A stretch of 64,000 bases of DNA from Phascolarctos cinereus (taxonomy: Eukaryota > Chordata > Mammalia > Diprotodontia > Phascolarctidae), in the NCBI RefSeq assembly GCF_002099425.1, contig NW_018344125.1, positions 5,575,001 to 5,639,000 of the forward strand, given 5' to 3'. Positions 59,291 through 64,000 of this stretch are shown piece by piece. The number at the start of each line of letters is the position of its first letter. Position 1 is the stretch's first letter. The notes under the pieces are model-generated. The model saw only the letters and a program-made list of their open reading frames with translations, had not been told where the DNA came from and did no database searches. A program made the position numbers and the translations under genes.

Positions 59291-60004
59291 CACAGATAGA
59301 TATGAGCCATCTGTACTCCTTCCCTGGGTTCCCCTTGCTAGGACTAGGTCCGCACAGGCCTCTCTGCCCCACTGTTTGCAACTCCAAGGGCATCAATTTC
59401 AAATGTCAAATAAGGAGGCTGGAGGAGGTGGGATTCTTCCAGGGCTCGAATCTTTGAGGAGGGGGAGGAAGCTAAACCAGGACACATTGTGATTCCCTGG
59501 GCCCTGAGTGTATTAACTTGCAGATGTTTGTAAAATGTTGCTTTATAATATTTGTACTTTGCCTTTTGTGTGTACATCTTTCCTGCTGCCTCTACTTTCT
59601 CACCACCCACTCCCTCCCTCCTTAACCCAGCAAGAAGAATGCTTTGCATTTGTACAGTGTTTTATGCTTTTTCCTAATGCTCTGAACTAAACCTACGAGA
59701 ACTTGCTTCCTCCCCACAAAAGCACCTTAGAAGGCAGGGCAGCTATCTACACTGGGGTGGGAGGGGTGGTGCTTTGCCCAAGGACAGTGGCAGATGGGAG
59801 GTGGGAACCCATGTCTTCTGACACCTAGTCCACATGGCTGTAGCCTGGCATCAGCACTTGTGGCTTCCTAAAACAGTGCCCCCTCTGGCCAAATTCAGAG
59901 GCCCCCTCCCTCTGCAAAGGGCAAAGCTGCTGGCCCTTTAGGACCTCACCCCATGTTACAATGTTCACAGACATTTAGGGTTTATGCCCATCTGGGTTTG
60001 GATC

Positions 60005-60560
60005 TGATTTCTGCACAGTGCCTGACATATAATAGGTGCCTAATAAATGTTTACTGACTGGTTGAATGGTTTTCCAAAGATGATGGGAAGTGCCAGGGAG
60101 AATCTGCAAGGGTGAAAGAATCCTGGGATTGGGAACCTTGGGTTCAAATCAGTCCTTCAGCCCAAGTTGAATGATGTTGGGCAAAGCTCTCATTTAATTT
60201 CTTTGAAGATCAAGATTTCTCTGTCTATACAATAAGAGAGCTGGTGTGATGATATCTAAATGGCCTTCCAGCTGGAATCGATGACCCCACGCACCTAGCA
60301 CAGTGCCTGGCACACAGAATGTCCTCAAAAAATGCTTGCTGATAGAGAGATCCTATGATCCCAAATGGAAGATCCTGACATTTTCCAACCCATTTTCCTA
60401 TTCAGGGTCAGGCAAAAGCTAGTCCAGTTCAATTCAATTCAGCAAGGAACTGTTCAATCCTGACTCTGTACAACCTACTGGGCTAGGCTGCTAGGCCTAC
60501 AACACTTGCTCTCAAGAAGCTTATGTTCTATTGGGGAGAAACAGGCACATGTAAAATTAA
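60005..60560. mobile_element. L2 and MIR fragments
   Basis: L2 tails at 60010-60065 (+) and 60290-60350 (+), antisense L2 at 60420-60560 (ctcaagaagcttatgttcta), and a MIR/THER piece at 60125-60290 (gggttcaaatcagtccttc). Confidence 0.6.
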
Positions 60561-60734
60561 ATGCAAAATCTATGTAAAGTGATTTACTAACCCAAAAGAA
60601 TTCCCTAATCCAAAGTGTTTTCCAGGGAAAGGGCACTAGTACCTACGACCTCAGGACCATTTAAACCAATCCCTGCATTTTACAGTTGGGCAACTTGACT
60701 CCCGGGCAATTGAAGTGACTCGCCCAGGAGTATG

Positions 60735-61300
60735 CAAAGAACCACTTCAGAAGCCATCTAGCCCAACCCTCTCATTTTACAGAAGAGGAAACTGAGGCCC
60801 AGGGAGAAGTAACTGGCCCAGGGTCAAACACAAGTAATAAGTGACAGGTGTGATTGGAACCCAGGTCCTCTGAGGTTGCTCATAGGCCGTGAGCCTCCCA
60901 CACTGGAGGTCTCCAAGCAAAGGCTGGATAATGATATGTACACGGTGTTCAGGATTAGATGGCCTCTGAGCACCTTCCAAACTGGAAATTCCATGATCTT
61001 CCTTTAGGGGCTCCAGTGATCCAAATGGGCTCTCCCTCGCCTCTGCTCAAGCCCTTTCCCATTAGGTCTTTCCCAGGCTGAGGTCCCCCCTTTCAGGTTT
61101 GCAAAGCATTTTACACAGAATCATCACATTCTATCCTTTCAACAACAATGTGAGGTAGGTTTTATTATCCACACTTTTCAGATGAGAAAATTGAGGCAGA
61201 GTAGTCAAGTGACTTGCCTAGGGTCACACAGTTAGTGAGCACAGGAGGCAAGATTGAAACTTAAGTCTTCCTGACTTCAAGTCCCAAGCTCTCTCCATGA
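60735..61300 (-). mobile_element. THER/MIR-type SINE pieces, antisense
   Basis: 60740-60870: 'gaagccatctagcccaaccc' and 'gaaactgaggcccagggag'. 61095-61290: 'tttgcaaagcattttacac' and 'gacttgcctagggtcacac'. Confidence 0.65.
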
Positions 61301-61639
61301 TGTCATTTAATTGTCATTCCAAGGCCAAGTGAGGTTGTCAGAAAAGCCTGTAGATGATTCCTAAGCAACTCCTGTATCTCAGGAGAGCAAGCACTTCCTG
61401 CCCTGGGCTGGAGCTATGCCAGAAAATTATTGGCTCACTGGCCCTCCCTCCAGTTCTATTAATCTCCACCCTAGGGCTCAGGATCTTCCAGGAGACGAAA
61501 TTAAAATCCCAGGACCCCTTGCAAGGCTAACGTGTAGGCGGGCATGCCAAGCCCTGCCCCCCTCATGTATGTCCACATGCTACCGCCACGTAGCTGCTGC
61601 CCACTCTCTTGCTAGGGGGCCCACATGGGATTTGCCAAG

Positions 61640-61995
61640 CTGCAAATTAACCTACGAGTGAACAGATTAACGGTATTCATGGTAACTTACATGCCAAGTT
61701 TCATAGCAAGAGACTCTGAACATTCCAATTGCATAATAATTTAAGGATTTTCAAGTTCCTGGCAGTAATTAACCTGATAAGCCTATGCAAATTGGCCCCA
61801 ATTTCACACTGTCACTGCAGTCTAGGAGATCCACTGTCTTTGCCCAGAAGGGTGCCTCTTCCCATTCCATGTATTGGCTTGAGATAGCAAGGATGACGGA
61901 TGTCAGTATCCATTTATTTATGCAAATGAGGCCCCAGTGGAAGAAATCAACATTAGGCCAAGAAGGGGAATGGACATTTACAAATAGTCCACCTG
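61640..61995. promoter_or_regulatory. possible regulatory element with two octamer motifs
   Basis: A stretch free of recognisable repeats, AT-rich and dense in homeodomain-like cores (ttaattaac-type near 61767-61773; taacggtattcatgg). Exact ATGCAAAT octamers lie at 61785-61792 and 61920-61927, 135 bases apart. POU factors bind such octamers; any enhancer role is inference. Confidence 0.3.
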
Positions 61996-62189
61996 CCAGT
62001 TGATTGGAATTGAGTCAGAGTGGGATGAACAAGCCTTTTCTGAGAAGGAGGAAAAATGGTGGAATGGGCCTTGAGAGACCTTCATCCTGGCTTAGCCACA
62101 GACTACGTGACCTTGGACAAATCTTTTACCAGCTCTGAGCCTAAATGTCCATGTTTATAAAAGCAAGGGGTTGGTTAGCAGTACTAGAT

Positions 62190-62885
62190 CTCAAATTATT
62201 CTACAAAGTAATAATTATCAAAACGATTTGGCACTGATTTAAAAAAGGAAGAAGTTCATCAGGGATTAGGTGTACAACATGCCTAAGCAAAGTAACCTGG
62301 TAGCCTAGTGTTCAATATACCAAAAGACTCCAGCTATTGGGTTAAGGACTCACTAGCTGACAAAAATCGCTAATAAAAATGGACATCAGTCTGGCAGAAA
62401 CGAAGTTTAGACAAACACCTTACACCACACACCAAAATAAACTCCAAGTGAATATGTGATCTAAATATATAAGATTGTAAATCTGAGGTGCAAGGAAGAA
62501 ATCATCTTTCACCCCTGTAGATAGAGGAGGAGTTTATGGCCCCACACAAGGGGTGGATAGGATCACATAAAATAAAATGGATCATTTTGATTGTATGAAA
62601 TTAAAAAGATCTTATGCAGCTCCAAATCAATGCAATTAATATTAGAAAGAAATAGTTAAAAACTAGAGGGGGGGAAATCCTTGCATCAAATTTGTCTGAT
62701 AAAAGCCAAGATATATATGGATTCAAATTTGTAATAAGAGCCATTCCTCAATTTATACATGGTTAAAGAATATAAACAGATAGCTCTTAAGGAAGAAATC
62801 CAAGCAATCTATATCCCTAGGGGAAAAAAAATGTTCCAGCTCACTAGTAATTAGAAAAAATGTAAACTAACGCAATTCTATAGCT
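62190..62885 (+). mobile_element. L1 LINE ORF2 fragment
   Basis: Collinear with L1 ORF2 near its 3' third: 'aaacgatttggcactgattt', 'ccaaaagactccagctattg', 'taaaatggatcattttgatt' and 'aaaaagatcttatgcagctc'. Decayed, with several breaks. Just before it is a MIR piece (62070-62180). Confidence 0.72.
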
Positions 62886-63034
62886 CCACTGTGCACCCAT
62901 TAGATTGGAGGGGATACCTGAAAGGTGCCCCAAGTCCTACTTCTCTGCAATACCTCTCTTGAGTTTACTTCTTGGGCATCCTTCAGTTAATTCCATTAAA
63001 TTCAATAAATACATATTAAATGTCTAGTACACTT

Positions 63035-63399
63035 GGGCTACAGAAACACTTGGTGTACCAGCTTTGCCTGGCATCTTTTGCTAATACATGCTGTGCCCCC
63101 TTCACAGAAAAGGGGGACACACAAAAGCCAACACCTCCCTGTAGAAGACAATCTGGCTTAGGAAACACTCCAGACAGGCTGGCAAAGGCCCCGTCTCCAA
63201 CAGGAGGCTTTCTTTACCACACAGTACAAGACATTCTGGAGCCTCTGACACAGGCATACCTGGGAGAATAATTAAGGAGAGGCTCAGATATTTTGTTCAG
63301 GCATAGCAATCGCTAACCTCTTGACACAACATCATCACTGCCTCACTCTTCAGAATTCTCCATGGCCAAGGCCTCAGGCAACTTACAGCACAGGCCAGT
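63035..63399. repeat. dispersed repeat B, fuller copy between L1 pieces
   Basis: 365 bases sharing 'gggctacagaaacacttg' and the 159-base end with the tandem-unit copies. It holds two extra internal stretches (about 63054-63118 and 63153-63178) that the tandem copies lack. It lies between L1 ORF2 and L1 3'-end sequence. No coding capacity. Confidence 0.72.
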
Positions 63400-63429
63400 G
63401 CGAAAACACATTTCCAGACACACAAACAA

Positions 63430-64000
63430 CTATCACAAACCTACTTCTACCCACTGGTTTCCAGTCATTTGTGACAGCAAAGAACTGGAAACTAAGGGAG
63501 TACCCCATCAGTTGGGGAATGATGGAAAAAATTATGGCATTAGAATGTGATGAAATATTATTGCACCATAGGAAATTATGAAAAAGAAGAATTCAGAGAA
63601 GTTTGGGAAGACTTTCATGAATTGATGCAGAGCCAGGAAAACAATATACAATAATTACAACACTAGAAATGGAATGATCAACAACAAAAAAGAAACTTAC
63701 AGATAGTGGGGATTCTCTTCTGGTATGGGTTGGACTAGATAGACGAGATTCTGAAATTCTTCCAACTCTGAAATTTTGTGATTCTGTGAAACAGAACAAA
63801 TGAACAATGAGTATAACCATATAAATGGAAACCACAATAGCAACAACAAAAACCTGAATTGGATGTTATTTAATAATTACCAAGAAATTTGACCCCAAGG
63901 AAGAGAAGAGAAAATGTACCTCTGCCCTATTCCACTTTGCAGAGGTGGAGGACTATGGGTGTAGAATACTGGCAGATACTGTCAGTTTCCATCTTTTTGG
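63430..64000 (+). mobile_element. L1 LINE 3' end, runs off the window
   Basis: 'gtgacagcaaagaactggaa', 'atgatggaaaaaattatggc', 'aattgatgcagagccagga', then the 3' UTR 'ggtggaggactatgggtg'. A short THER-like piece (ttggactagatagacgaga) sits near 63725-63780. Confidence 0.65.

Noticed and set aside
63035-63399. Dispersed repeat B as a retroviral LTR
   Set aside because: I could not see paired copies flanking an internal region, a target duplication or typical LTR ends; class left open.

Overview
This is a mammalian, almost certainly marsupial, nuclear genomic window. The evidence is the dense set of marsupial-type CORE-SINEs (tRNA-like head, 'ggggcagctaggtggc' start), SINEs with an RTE-type tail, old L2, CR1/L3 and MIR/THER pieces, and a marsupial-type L1. 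The longer 3' tail I remember for the opossum SINE1 is not seen, so I lean to an Australian marsupial. There is no rRNA, tRNA gene, CRISPR array or bacterial-style operon, and I recognised no retroviral coding region.

Only one protein-coding gene is supported, on the minus strand. Four spliced exons (13775-13882, 9098-9229, 4962-5081, 2425-2561) carry an uninterrupted 496-base reading frame for the first part of a FERM domain. From remembered family sequences it matches FRMPD3 best. Further 5' are a linker exon whose frame does not fit (14096-14201), a diverged PDZ-like exon (22650-22736) and two speculative 5' exons (53554-53649, 55383-55499). The gene continues off the left edge. If human synteny holds (FRMPD3 is at Xq22.3), this may be X chromosome; that is inference.

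Layout: 1-14.2 kb holds the FERM exons in SINE/LINE-rich introns, including a 450-base polypurine tract just upstream of one exon and a 0.65-kb TG/TA satellite complex. 14.2-23.1 kb is mostly intronic sequence with L2 fragments and the PDZ-like exon. 23109-50197 is a head-to-tail triplication of a ~9.03-kb unit in three near-identical copies; each unit holds a degraded L1, an inverted SINE pair, an RTE-tailed SINE, L2 and MIR pieces, and a ~290-bp dispersed repeat also found at 63 kb. 50.2-64 kb holds the two candidate 5' exons, more SINEs, a possible regulatory element with two octamer motifs near 61.8 kb, and an L1 running off the right edge.

The strongest observations are the triplication, whose junctions are chimeric SINEs sharing 15 exact bases, and the contrast between clean FERM exons and an eroded-looking PDZ/linker part. 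A cluster of single-base losses in copy 3 looks like consensus error. Protein and repeat-family comparisons are from memory; no database search was run.
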